From Sphingomonas sp. PP-CE-3A-406 (GTDB taxonomy: Bacteria > Pseudomonadota > Alphaproteobacteria > Sphingomonadales > Sphingomonadaceae): a DNA stretch of 64,000 nt. The position numbers and the translations under genes are program-made. The stretch lies in assembly GCF_003688625.1 (NCBI RefSeq), contig NZ_RCWY01000003.1, positions 991,684 to 1,055,683 of the forward strand, written 5' to 3'. Of this stretch, positions 56,467-64,000 are shown in pieces. Under the pieces are notes generated by a model, which saw only the letters and a program-made list of their open reading frames with translations, searched no databases and was not told where the DNA came from. Every line of letters starts with the position of its first letter. Position 1 is the stretch's first letter.

Positions 56467-57558
56467 CTAGCCGTCCAGGTGCCGCCGTCGAAACGCGCTG
56501 GGGGTTTCGCCGAGACGGTCCTTGAACACCCGGTTGAACATCACGAGGCTGCCGAACCCCGCATCCATCGCGATCGTCAGGATCGGCACGTCCTTCTGCG
56601 AGGGGTCGGCGAGCGCGCTGCGGACTTCGGCGATCCGGTGTTCGTTGAGATAGTCGCTGACGTTGCGATAGCCGAGCCCGCCATTGATGTGCCGCCGCAC
56701 GCGGTATTCGGGCGTCTCGACGCGCGCGGCGATCATCCCGATCGTCAGGTTGGGATCGCGGTAGGCGCGGTCTTGCGTCATCATCGCCGCCAGGCTCTGG
56801 CCGAGACCGACGTCGAGCGGTTCGGGCGCCGCGACGGCTGGAACTTCGCCGACCACCGGGGTGGCGTCCGTGCTCAGGAAAACCTCAGGGTGGCGCAATC
56901 CGAACAGCAGCGCGCTGATCACGAACGTGCCCATGAACAGCCCGGCGGCGGCGGTCATTCCAGACACGGCCAGTTCGCCGGTCGCGCGACCGACGATCTC
57001 GCTGCCCAGCAGCCACAGGATGATGAGCCCGATCGACACCACGAAGATCGTTCGCGCCTGCCGCCGCGCCTCGACCAGATCGCCCTGCCGATTCCGCCAT
57101 GCGAGCCACTGCGCATGGATCGCAAACGCCATTCCCCCCAGATAGACCGCGATATCGAGCCCACGGATCGGCGCGGCCAGTCCGCGCCCCTGCAGGCTGA
57201 CATACAGCGTGCATCCCAGGAACGCCGCCGCCAGCGCCATATCGATCGGCTTGGGTCTGAACGCATCGTCGAACCAGGCGCGCGCGAACAGCCAGAACAG
57301 GGGGATCGCCGCGCTCGAACTCATATCGAGCAGCGGATCGAACGCGGTCGGCGCATGCGGCAACCCCGCCAGCGTACCGACCACCGTACACAGCGTCAGC
57401 GCCAGTCCGAACCGACTCGGCAACGACGCCGGCGACCGCGCGAACACCACCGCCGCCAGCATTAGCAAGCCGATCGCACCACCGCGAAACAGGAGATCGA
57501 GCTGGAGAATCACCGTCGACGATACCGGGTCATGCTGGCCATCAGCCGCGACAACCAT
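56467..57558 (-). CDS. Membrane-bound AraC-family transcriptional regulator
   Basis: A 363-residue protein. N-terminal 230 residues hold about seven hydrophobic helices (for example LLFRGGAIGLLMLAAVVFA, FGLALTLCTVVGTLAG and TIFVVSIGLIILWLLGSEIVG). The C-terminal AraC HTH is at about residues 265-355 (DPNLTIGMIAARVETPEYRVRRHINGGLGYRNVSDYLNEHRIAEVRSAL and VPILTIAMDAGFGSLVMFNRVFKDRLGETPSAFRRRHL). It is upstream of, and in the same direction as, the RND genes, so it probably senses a membrane-soluble signal and controls the pump. The ligand is unknown. Confidence 0.88.
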   Translation of the reverse strand: MVVAADGQHDPVSSTVILQLDLLFRGGAIGLLMLAAVVFARSPASLPSRFGLALTLCTVVGTLAGLPHAPTAFDPLLDMSSSAAIPLFWLFARAWFDDAFRPKPIDMALAAAFLGCTLYVSLQGRGLAAPIRGLDIAVYLGGMAFAIHAQWLAWRNRQGDLVEARRQARTIFVVSIGLIILWLLGSEIVGRATGELAVSGMTAAAGLFMGTFVISALLFGLRHPEVFLSTDATPVVGEVPAVAAPEPLDVGLGQSLAAMMTQDRAYRDPNLTIGMIAARVETPEYRVRRHINGGLGYRNVSDYLNEHRIAEVRSALADPSQKDVPILTIAMDAGFGSLVMFNRVFKDRLGETPSAFRRRHLDG

Positions 57559-57660
57559 GCCGTTGCCGGTATGTCCAGTCCTACCGTTTGCGGACGGAGA
57601 CGCGCGCGCGGGGGCGTCGCCGGGTCGGGCAGGCGACGTGTCGCAAATCCGGGCGGCGGG

Positions 57661-58434
57661 TCATGTCCGTGCCGCGCGCAGGCGCCGACGAAGCAGCATC
57701 GTCACGATCGGCTGGGGAAGGACGGTGGCAATGCGCACCAGCCAGCTTATCGCAGCCGGAAAGCGATAGTCGCTTCGCTCGGTGCGGAGCGCGCGGACGA
57801 TATGTGCGACGCCGCGTTGCTCGGAGATTTCGAACGGCGAAGGCATGGCATGCGCCTGCGTTCGCGCCGTGGCGACGAAGCCGGGATAGATGCTGATGAA
57901 TCGGATACCGTGATCGGCGAACTCGACGCGGCACGTGTCCATCAGCAGTCGCATCGCGCCTTTGGCGGCAGAATACGGCCCTTGCAGCGGCACGCCCATC
58001 AGACCAGCGAGCGAATTGGTATGCGCGACCATGCCGGAACCTTGGCGCATCATATGGTGAAGCACCGGAAACAGGTAGTTGACGCAGACGTCGTAATTGC
58101 TCCGCATATAGTCTTTGACCGCGCCGACGCCGATCGTCCGCAGGTCGAGATCGGGAGCGCCGCCGACGTTCATCAGCAGCAGGTCGATGCGACCGAACCG
58201 GGCGATCGTCGCCTCGACGACCGCAGCGGCTTCGTCTTCGCGCAGTGCGTCGGCGGGGTGGATGATGCAGACACCACGGTCGAGCGCGATCTCGGCCGCG
58301 AGGCTTTCCAGTTCGCCGGCCCGTCGCGCGGTCGCGACGATCGTTGCGCCTTCCGCGGCTAGCCGTCGCGCGACACCGCGGCCCATGCCGCTCGACGCGC
58401 CGACGATCAGCACGACCTTGCCCGCGAAGATCAC
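57661..58434 (-). CDS. Short-chain dehydrogenase/reductase
   Basis: A 257-residue NAD(P)-dependent oxidoreductase. Cofactor motif GASSGMGRG, MNVGGAPD in place of the NNAG stretch, catalytic Ser in TNSLAG and the YxxxK pair in PYSAAKGAMR. C-terminal hydrophobic residues (ISWLVRIATVLPQPIVTMLLRRRL) could anchor the enzyme to membranes. It starts in overlap with the aldehyde dehydrogenase stop, so the two enzymes are coupled. Confidence 0.88.
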   Translation of the reverse strand: MIFAGKVVLIVGASSGMGRGVARRLAAEGATIVATARRAGELESLAAEIALDRGVCIIHPADALREDEAAAVVEATIARFGRIDLLLMNVGGAPDLDLRTIGVGAVKDYMRSNYDVCVNYLFPVLHHMMRQGSGMVAHTNSLAGLMGVPLQGPYSAAKGAMRLLMDTCRVEFADHGIRFISIYPGFVATARTQAHAMPSPFEISEQRGVAHIVRALRTERSDYRFPAAISWLVRIATVLPQPIVTMLLRRRLRAART

Positions 58435-59855
58435 CGGCCGTCGCCGAGCGGCTTCAGCCCGGCCACCAGCCGCATCGTCAGCCGTGCGGCAGTGCCCCAG
58501 GGCGGGCCGATCCGTTCGAACATGTTGATCGGCCCGGCCTTGTGCACCGCGCGAGCATGGCTGAACCGGAAGAAGCCGTCGCGGCCGTGATAGGCGCCCA
58601 TGCCGCTGGCGCCGATGCCGCCGAACGGCAGGCTGTGCTGCGCGACATGAAGCAGCGTGCCGTTGATCGTCACGCCGCCCGATGTGGCGCCATTGAGGAT
58701 CCTGCGCTGCGTCGCCGCGCCATCCGCAAAGCAGTAGAGCGCGAGCGGTCGCGGGCGGGCGCGGACGAAAGCCAGCGCTGCGTCGAGCGTGTCATAGGGC
58801 TTCACCGGGAGCACCGGGCCGAAGATCTCCTCGCGCATCAGCGTGCAGTCGTCGGGCGCGCCGAGCACCACCGTCGGCGCGATCCGGTGCCCGGTCGGGG
58901 CTGGCGCGGGATGGGTGAGGATCTCCGCACCACCGCGTCGCGCCTCCTCGATCGCGTCGGTCAGCCGCTGGTGGTGCCGCGCGTCGATGATGTTGCTGTA
59001 GTCGCCGTTGCGCTCGATCGTCCGATAGCGGTGCACGGCGGCAGACAGCACCCCGTCCGCGAACCGGCGCGCCGAGGCGGCGGGCACGAGCGCGTAATCG
59101 GGTGCGACGCAGGTCTGGCCGGCGTTGAGATAGCGACCGAAGGCGATCGACTTGGCGGCGCGGTCGATCGCGAAATCGGGGGCGACGATTGCCGGCGACT
59201 TGCCGCCGAGTTCGAGCGTCACCGGCGTCAGATGATCGGCGGCGGCACGCAGGATATGGCGCCCGACTTCGGTCGATCCGGTGAAGACGAGGTGATCGAG
59301 CGGCAGTCCCGACAAGGCCTGCGACACCGCGACGCCGCCCTGCACGACCGTCAGGCGATCGGCGTCGAACCGGTCCGCCACGAGGCGTGCCAGCAGGGCG
59401 GCGAACGCCGGGGAGGCTTCGGATGGCTTGACGATCACGCGGTTGCCTGCCGCCAGCGCATCGATCGCCGGTCCCAGCGTCAGGAACAACGGATAGTTCC
59501 AGGGCGCGATCACTCCGATGACGCCGAGCGGCTCGTAGCGAACCCACGCCGTGCCCGGTTGCAGGCTGAGGTCGACGCGGCGCGGCGAGTCGCGCATCCA
59601 TGTCTTCAGGCGTGCACGGCTATGGCCGATCGCGGTGATCAGCGGCACGATCTCGAGGATGTCGGTTTCGGTCTTCGACCGCCCGCCGAAATCGTCGGAG
59701 ATCGCCTCCACCAATGCGGCGCGTCCCTCGATGAGCAGTCCGTGCAGCGAATCGAGCAACGCCTGACGGATCGGCGCACTTGCCGCGACCTCGTCGCGGG
59801 AGGCGCGATGTTGGCGATCGAACGCAGTGCGCAACGCCTGCACTTCGGGGGTCAT
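58431..59855 (-). CDS. Aldehyde dehydrogenase (coniferyl-aldehyde-dehydrogenase-like)
   Basis: A 474-residue NAD(P)-dependent enzyme. Catalytic Glu lies in LELGGKSPAIVAPDF and the nucleophilic Cys in NAGQTCVAPDYALV. Cofactor-binding signature is IAPWNYPLFLTLGPAIDALAAGNRVIVKPSEASP. C-terminal residues fit class-3-type aldehyde dehydrogenases (SLPFGGIGASGMGAYHGRDGFFRFSHARAV). Probable roles are oxidation of aromatic or fatty aldehydes. Divergent from the PLP gene at 60021. Confidence 0.92.
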   Translation of the reverse strand: MTPEVQALRTAFDRQHRASRDEVAASAPIRQALLDSLHGLLIEGRAALVEAISDDFGGRSKTETDILEIVPLITAIGHSRARLKTWMRDSPRRVDLSLQPGTAWVRYEPLGVIGVIAPWNYPLFLTLGPAIDALAAGNRVIVKPSEASPAFAALLARLVADRFDADRLTVVQGGVAVSQALSGLPLDHLVFTGSTEVGRHILRAAADHLTPVTLELGGKSPAIVAPDFAIDRAAKSIAFGRYLNAGQTCVAPDYALVPAASARRFADGVLSAAVHRYRTIERNGDYSNIIDARHHQRLTDAIEEARRGGAEILTHPAPAPTGHRIAPTVVLGAPDDCTLMREEIFGPVLPVKPYDTLDAALAFVRARPRPLALYCFADGAATQRRILNGATSGGVTINGTLLHVAQHSLPFGGIGASGMGAYHGRDGFFRFSHARAVHKAGPINMFERIGPPWGTAARLTMRLVAGLKPLGDGR

Positions 59856-60020
59856 GGCAATCCTTTCCTAGCGTCTCGACGACTTCCTTCGATCGTATGG
59901 CGAACGCTGTTACCTAACAAGAGCGATGATCATATTTAGGTATAGCTATCTATATTAAGGTTGATAGGATGATCACATCGACTCGCTAAAGAGGTCGATG
60001 GCATGAGGGAGAGGATCGCT
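59856..60020. other. Divergent intergenic region between ALDH and PLP-enzyme genes
   Basis: 165 bp of lower GC between two divergent genes, with an AT-rich core (59925-59970, containing TATTTAGGTATAGCTATCTATATTAAGG). Promoters for both directions should lie here. I could not assign -35/-10 boxes with confidence and saw no CCTATAA element. Confidence 0.45.
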
Positions 60021-61256
60021 ATGGACGACCGCGACAGGCTCGCGCCGGCAGTTGCTGGTACGCCGACGTCCGATCCTTATCGGCGCTATGCGGATGCGCT
60101 GGGCTCGGTGCGTCTGCCCGCAGCATTCGTCGATCTCGACGCGCTCGATCGCAATGCCGACCGTCTGGGCATGCGGGCGCGGGGAGTGCCGGTCCGGCTC
60201 GTCACCAAGTCGATCCGGTCGGTGGGCGTGCTTCGCTATCTGCTCGACCGGTTCCCCTATCTGCAAGGATTGCTGTGTTTTTCGCCGGCGGAGGCGGCCT
60301 GGCTAGCATCGCAGGGGTTCGACGATCTCGTCGTCGCCTATCCGACGGTCGAGCCGAGTGAGATCGCGCGCGTCGCGGCGGCGGTGCAGGGCGGCGCGTC
60401 GATCACGCTGATGGTCGACGATGCCGCGCAGCTCGACGTCATCGATCGCTGTGCGGCGGCGGCGGGAACCTCGCTCGCGGTGGCGATCGACATGGATGCC
60501 TCGACCAGTTTTCCCGGTTTGCGCTTCGGTGTCTATCGGTCGCCGGTCGCGACCGCGAAGGCGGCGCTCGCGCTGGCCGACGCCATCGCCCGGCGGCGCC
60601 ATCTGCGGCTCGACGGCGTGATGGGTTATGAGGGCCAGATCGCCGGGCTCAACGACGCGGTGCCCGGCCAGCGGGTGCGCAACCGCATCATCCGGACGCT
60701 CAAGGCGCGCTCGATCCGCGACGTGCATCGGCGGCGCGGCGCGATCGTCGCGGCACTGACGGCGGCGGGGCATCGCCTGCGGTTCGTCAATGGCGGCGGC
60801 ACCGGCAGCTTCGAAAGCACCGCGCGCGATCCGAGCGTCACCGAGCTGGCGGCGGGGTCGGGCTTTTATCTGCCGGGGCTCTTCGATCATTATGTGGTCA
60901 CGCTGGGCGAGCCCGCGGCGGGCTTCGCGCTGCCGGTGACGCGTCGCCCGGCACCCGGGATCGTGACCTGTGCGGGCGGTGGCTATCCCGCGTCCGGTCC
61001 GATCGGCCCGGATCGCCTGCCCAAGCCGTGGCTGCCGACCGGCGCCACGCTGATCGACAACGAGGGCGGCGGCGAGGTGCAGACACCGGTGCGGCTCGCC
61101 ACCGCCGACGCGCTGCCGCTCGGTGCGCCCGTCTTCTTCCGTCACGCCAAGGCGGGGGAGCTGTGCGAGCGGTTCGACACGCTGCTGCTCGTTCGCGGCG
61201 ATGACATCGTCGACCGCGTCGCGACGTATCGCGGCGACGGGCAATGCTTCTTCTGA
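60021..61256 (+). CDS. PLP-dependent D-amino-acid enzyme (alanine-racemase fold, D-threonine aldolase/D-serine dehydratase-like)
   Basis: A 411-residue enzyme of fold type III. The PLP lysine is K63 in LVTKSIRS. The N-terminal barrel is followed by a C-terminal domain with HAKAGELCERF, in which His and Cys fit the zinc-binding pair of D-serine dehydratase-like enzymes. I choose the ATG at 60021 because AGAGGA lies six bases upstream; the ATG at 60003 adds six residues. Substrate (D-threonine, D-serine or other) is unknown. It precedes the TonB receptor and MFS transporter and may serve a catabolic route with them. Confidence 0.8.
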   Translation: MDDRDRLAPAVAGTPTSDPYRRYADALGSVRLPAAFVDLDALDRNADRLGMRARGVPVRLVTKSIRSVGVLRYLLDRFPYLQGLLCFSPAEAAWLASQGFDDLVVAYPTVEPSEIARVAAAVQGGASITLMVDDAAQLDVIDRCAAAAGTSLAVAIDMDASTSFPGLRFGVYRSPVATAKAALALADAIARRRHLRLDGVMGYEGQIAGLNDAVPGQRVRNRIIRTLKARSIRDVHRRRGAIVAALTAAGHRLRFVNGGGTGSFESTARDPSVTELAAGSGFYLPGLFDHYVVTLGEPAAGFALPVTRRPAPGIVTCAGGGYPASGPIGPDRLPKPWLPTGATLIDNEGGGEVQTPVRLATADALPLGAPVFFRHAKAGELCERFDTLLLVRGDDIVDRVATYRGDGQCFF

Positions 61257-61326
61257 CCTGCAACGACAGGCGGGCCGTCGACCGGACCCGCGAGGACCGA
61301 CGCCAACGCAAAAAAAGGGGATGACG

Positions 61327-63600
61327 ATGAAACGGTCTATCTTGCACCATAGTGTGGTCCTCGTCGCGCTCGCCCTATCGGCGGAGGCGCACGCGCAGCA
61401 GGCCGCGGCCGACCAGCCTTCCAAGCCTGCGCCCATGCCCGCGCCCGGGGACGGTGATATCGTCGTGACGGCCCAGCGCCGGTCCGAACGCCTCCAGGAC
61501 GTGCCGATCGCGGTTACCGCGATCACCGGCGACGACCTGCGTGAACGCCGCATCGCCGACGTGCTCGACCTGTCGGGCCGTGTTCCCGGTCTCCAGATCC
61601 GCTCGGCGGACAATGGCGCGAACCCGCGCATCTTCATCCGCGGCGTCGGCCTCAACGATTTCAACCCGGCGACGGCGAGCGCGGTCGGCATCTACGTCAA
61701 CGGCGTGTATGTCGCCTCGACGCTGGCGCAGCGCGACGCGTTCTTCGATCTCGGCCAGGTCGAGGTTCTGCGCGGACCACAGGGAACGCTGTACGGCCGC
61801 AACACTACCGGCGGCGCGATCAACGTCACCACGCGCCAGCCGGGCAACACGCCCGAAGCCGATCTGTCGCTCGATTACGGCCGGTTTAACGCGGTGACGC
61901 TGCAGGGCGGGATCAGCGCGCCGGTCGCGGCCGACCTGGCGGCGGTTCGCATCGCCGGTCTGTATCAGCGCGACGACGGGTACATGCGCAACACGCTGAC
62001 CGGCAACCGCGGCAACAACGTCGACCGCTGGGCCTTGCGCGGCAGCGTCCATTTGACGCCGTCGAGCACGGTGACTGACGATCTCACCGTCAATGCGAGC
62101 CGCTCGACCGGCGGATCGCTCCAGGCCTATGCGCGCACACTGATTCCGCAGACCGCGGCGGCGACCGGAGCCGACGGCCTGTGCACGCCCGCCTTCTACA
62201 CCTCGGGCCAGTGCACCAACATCCTGGGTTACGCCAACACCAGCCGCAATCTGTACGAAGGGGCCTATCGCTTCGAAGGGCGCGACCGGGTCAGCCTGTT
62301 CGGCACCGGCAACACGCTGTCGATCGATCTCGGGCCGGTCAGCCTGATCGCGGTGACCGGGTTTCAGCATGCCAGCCGCAACGATCAGGAGGATACCGAC
62401 GCCAGCCCGGTACCGGTCGTCGCCGCCTCATACATTACCCGGCAGGACACGGTCAGCCAGGAACTGCGCGTGCAGTCCGACGGCCACGACCGGCTGCGCT
62501 ACGTCGCCGGCGTGTATTATGCGCACGACCTGATCCGCAACGAGTCGTCGCTCGACGTGCTGCCGGTATTACGCGCGCCGACGCCCGACAATCCGAGCGG
62601 GGTCGACCTCGTCGCGGGGATCGGCGACTTCGCGTGGCCGTCGCGACAGGTGACGAACAGCTATGCCGGTTTCGGGCAGCTCGATTTCGATCTCACGCCG
62701 CGGCTGACGCTGACCGGCGGGCTGCGCTATTCCGCCGATCGCAAGCGTTTCGACTATCGCGCCGAGGCGGCCGGGGGAACGATCCCATTGTTCACCTATG
62801 CCGACGCCAAGACGTTCGGCTCGTGGTCGGGGCGCGCCGGGCTGCAATATCGCTTCAGCGACGCCGCCAACGTCTATGCGAGCTATAATCGCGGCACCAA
62901 GAGCGGCGGCTTCTTCAGCGGCTTCGCGCAGGACCCCTCGCTGATCGGGCCCTACAAGGACGAGACGGTCGACGCGTATGAAGTCGGTGCCAAGACGCAG
63001 TGGCTCGACCGACGGTTGGGGCTGAACGTATCGGCCTTCTATTACGACTATGAGGATCTGCAGGTCTACACGTCGGTGGTCCAGGGGCTGATCACCACGC
63101 AGCTCTTCACCAACGCCTCGGCCGCGCGGATCTACGGTGCCGAACTCGAACTGACCGCGCGACCGGTCGATGGGCTCAACCTCAGCGCCTCGACCTCGTT
63201 GCTCAGCGCGACCTATCGCGACTTCATTTCGCAGGGTGCCAACTATTCGGGCAACCGACTGCCCTCGGCGCCCAAGATCAGCGTGCAGGGGAGCGCCGAG
63301 TATCGCAAACCGATCGCGACCGGCGCGATCGTCGCGCGCGCGGATGTCTCCTATCGGAGCAAGGTGTTCTTCAACACGTCCAACGACGCACGGCTGACCG
63401 ATCGCGCGCGCGCCTTCGTCGACGGGCGGATCGGCTGGCAGTTCGCGAAGGATCGCTACGAGGTCGCGCTGTGGGTCCGCAACGTCTTCGACGTGCCGGT
63501 CATCTCGGACATCACGCCATTGCCTGCGTTGGGCTTCGATGCGGTCGTCGTCGGACGGCCGCGGACCTTTGGTCTGTCGTTGCGGGCGAACTATCGATGA
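61327..63600 (+). CDS. TonB-dependent outer-membrane receptor
   Basis: A 757-residue receptor. Signal peptide MKRSILHHSVVLVALALSAEAHAQ, a TonB-box-like GDIVVTAQRR, the plug domain (ERLQDVPIAVTAITGDDL... VFIRGVGLNDFNPATASAVGIYVNGVYVASTLAQRDAFFDLGQVEVLRGPQGTLYGRNTTGGAINVTTR) and a 22-strand barrel ending in an aromatic-rich C terminus (RTFGLSLRANYR). I choose ATG 61327, five bases after AAAAGGGG; an ATG at 61321 is also present. Sphingomonads have many such receptors; the ligand is unknown. It overlaps the MFS gene (ATGA). Confidence 0.95.
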   Translation: MKRSILHHSVVLVALALSAEAHAQQAAADQPSKPAPMPAPGDGDIVVTAQRRSERLQDVPIAVTAITGDDLRERRIADVLDLSGRVPGLQIRSADNGANPRIFIRGVGLNDFNPATASAVGIYVNGVYVASTLAQRDAFFDLGQVEVLRGPQGTLYGRNTTGGAINVTTRQPGNTPEADLSLDYGRFNAVTLQGGISAPVAADLAAVRIAGLYQRDDGYMRNTLTGNRGNNVDRWALRGSVHLTPSSTVTDDLTVNASRSTGGSLQAYARTLIPQTAAATGADGLCTPAFYTSGQCTNILGYANTSRNLYEGAYRFEGRDRVSLFGTGNTLSIDLGPVSLIAVTGFQHASRNDQEDTDASPVPVVAASYITRQDTVSQELRVQSDGHDRLRYVAGVYYAHDLIRNESSLDVLPVLRAPTPDNPSGVDLVAGIGDFAWPSRQVTNSYAGFGQLDFDLTPRLTLTGGLRYSADRKRFDYRAEAAGGTIPLFTYADAKTFGSWSGRAGLQYRFSDAANVYASYNRGTKSGGFFSGFAQDPSLIGPYKDETVDAYEVGAKTQWLDRRLGLNVSAFYYDYEDLQVYTSVVQGLITTQLFTNASAARIYGAELELTARPVDGLNLSASTSLLSATYRDFISQGANYSGNRLPSAPKISVQGSAEYRKPIATGAIVARADVSYRSKVFFNTSNDARLTDRARAFVDGRIGWQFAKDRYEVALWVRNVFDVPVISDITPLPALGFDAVVVGRPRTFGLSLRANYR

Positions 63601-64000
63601 TCGCGCCGGATACGGCCCGCTCGGCCTATGTCGCCGCGTTCGTCGTCGGCGTGTACGGCGTCCTGATGGCGGGCCTCGCACCGTTGCTGCTCGGCACGCT
63701 GGTCGCGGAGGGGCATCTGACCGCGGCGCAGCTCGGGCTGGCCGCCACGGCCGAGCTGGTGACGATGGGGCTCGCGGCGGGGGCGGCGGGGTTCCTGACC
63801 GAACGCATCGCGCCGCGCATGCTCGCGCTGGCCAGCGTGATGGCGATCATCGTGCTCGACGTCGCGACTGCCAGCGCGACCGGCGGCACCGTCATCCTGC
63901 TGCGCGCGCTGGCCGGCGCGCCCAGCGGCATGCTGGTCGGCATCGTCACCGCGATGATCGTCCGATCGGCGCAACCCGCGCGCCAGGCCGGGATGTATCT
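63597..64000 (+). CDS. MFS transporter, N-terminal part (runs off the window)
   Basis: The first 134 codons are visible. Hydrophobic helices (AAFVVGVYGVLMAGLAPLLLGTLV, LGLAATAELVTMGLAAGAAGFLTERIAPRMLALASVMAIIVLDVATA and LRALAGAPSGMLVGIVTAMIV) fit the first four helices of an MFS permease. The ATG overlaps the receptor stop codon, so it should take up the product that the receptor brings into the periplasm, which is inference. Confidence 0.8.
   Translation, partial: MIAPDTARSAYVAAFVVGVYGVLMAGLAPLLLGTLVAEGHLTAAQLGLAATAELVTMGLAAGAAGFLTERIAPRMLALASVMAIIVLDVATASATGGTVILLRALAGAPSGMLVGIVTAMIVRSAQPARQAGMY

Noticed and set aside
1-64000. tRNA, rRNA, insertion sequences or att sites
   Set aside because: I looked for cloverleaf-type sequences, transposase frames and direct repeats with genes between and found none.

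Overview
The window is GC-rich DNA from an alphaproteobacterium, most likely a sphingomonad (Sphingomonas or a close relative). The evidence is the gene order fliF-fliN-flbD-flhA, the FlbT/FlaF pair, sphingomonad-style TonB receptors and RND pumps, and dispersed palindromic repeats of the CGTCATTCCCGCG...GGCGGGAACCC type. Assignment below the family level is not possible from the sequence alone.

Layout. 1-186 is the end of a chemoreceptor gene. 697-1767 is a secreted alpha/beta hydrolase. 2083-50668 is one long, almost uninterrupted flagellar and chemotaxis locus: fliK-flgD; fliF-fliN-flbD-flhA; fliG-fliH; a large beta-propeller protein followed by flgB; an XRE regulator, an unknown gene and a sigma-factor-like gene; flbT-fliI-fliJ-muramidase; flgE-flgK-flgL; a small membrane protein with a TPR-like protein; fliC; flgF-flgG-flgA-flgH; fliL-fliM and two small partners; a roughly 9.5-kb motA-STAS-cheY-cheA-cheW-cheR-cheB-cheY-cheD-motB-FliL-like-PilZ operon; a HAD/methyltransferase pair; and flaF. 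50728-57558 is an RND efflux operon with a membrane-bound AraC-type regulator. 57661-64000 holds an SDR, an aldehyde dehydrogenase, a PLP-dependent D-amino-acid enzyme, a TonB-dependent receptor and the start of an MFS transporter, which looks like an uptake and catabolic island.

How the genes work together. The locus supplies most of a polar-type flagellum (MS ring, C ring, export ATPase, hook, hook-associated proteins, filament, stator) and one complete chemotaxis signalling set. Not found here are flgC, fliE, flgI, fliD, flhB and fliO/P/Q/R, which must lie elsewhere if the flagellum works. Flagellin synthesis is probably controlled after transcription by FlbT and FlaF.

Most unusual content. 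Many flagellar transcription units start just downstream of a shared element, with consensus about NNCCG-N15-(T/C/A)CCTAT(A/T)A. It is neither a sigma-54 site nor a classical FliA site. In two divergent regions the element is a near palindrome, CCTATNATAGG, read by both strands. The same locus encodes a sigma-like protein with region 2 but no recognisable region 4, and a FlbD homologue that has lost GAFTGA and key Walker residues. GGCA-N5-TGCC palindromes lie beside several of these promoters. Together these suggest a flagellar transcription circuit different from both the sigma-54/FlbD and the FliA paradigms. This is inference from sequence and needs a genome-wide motif scan and transcription-start mapping.
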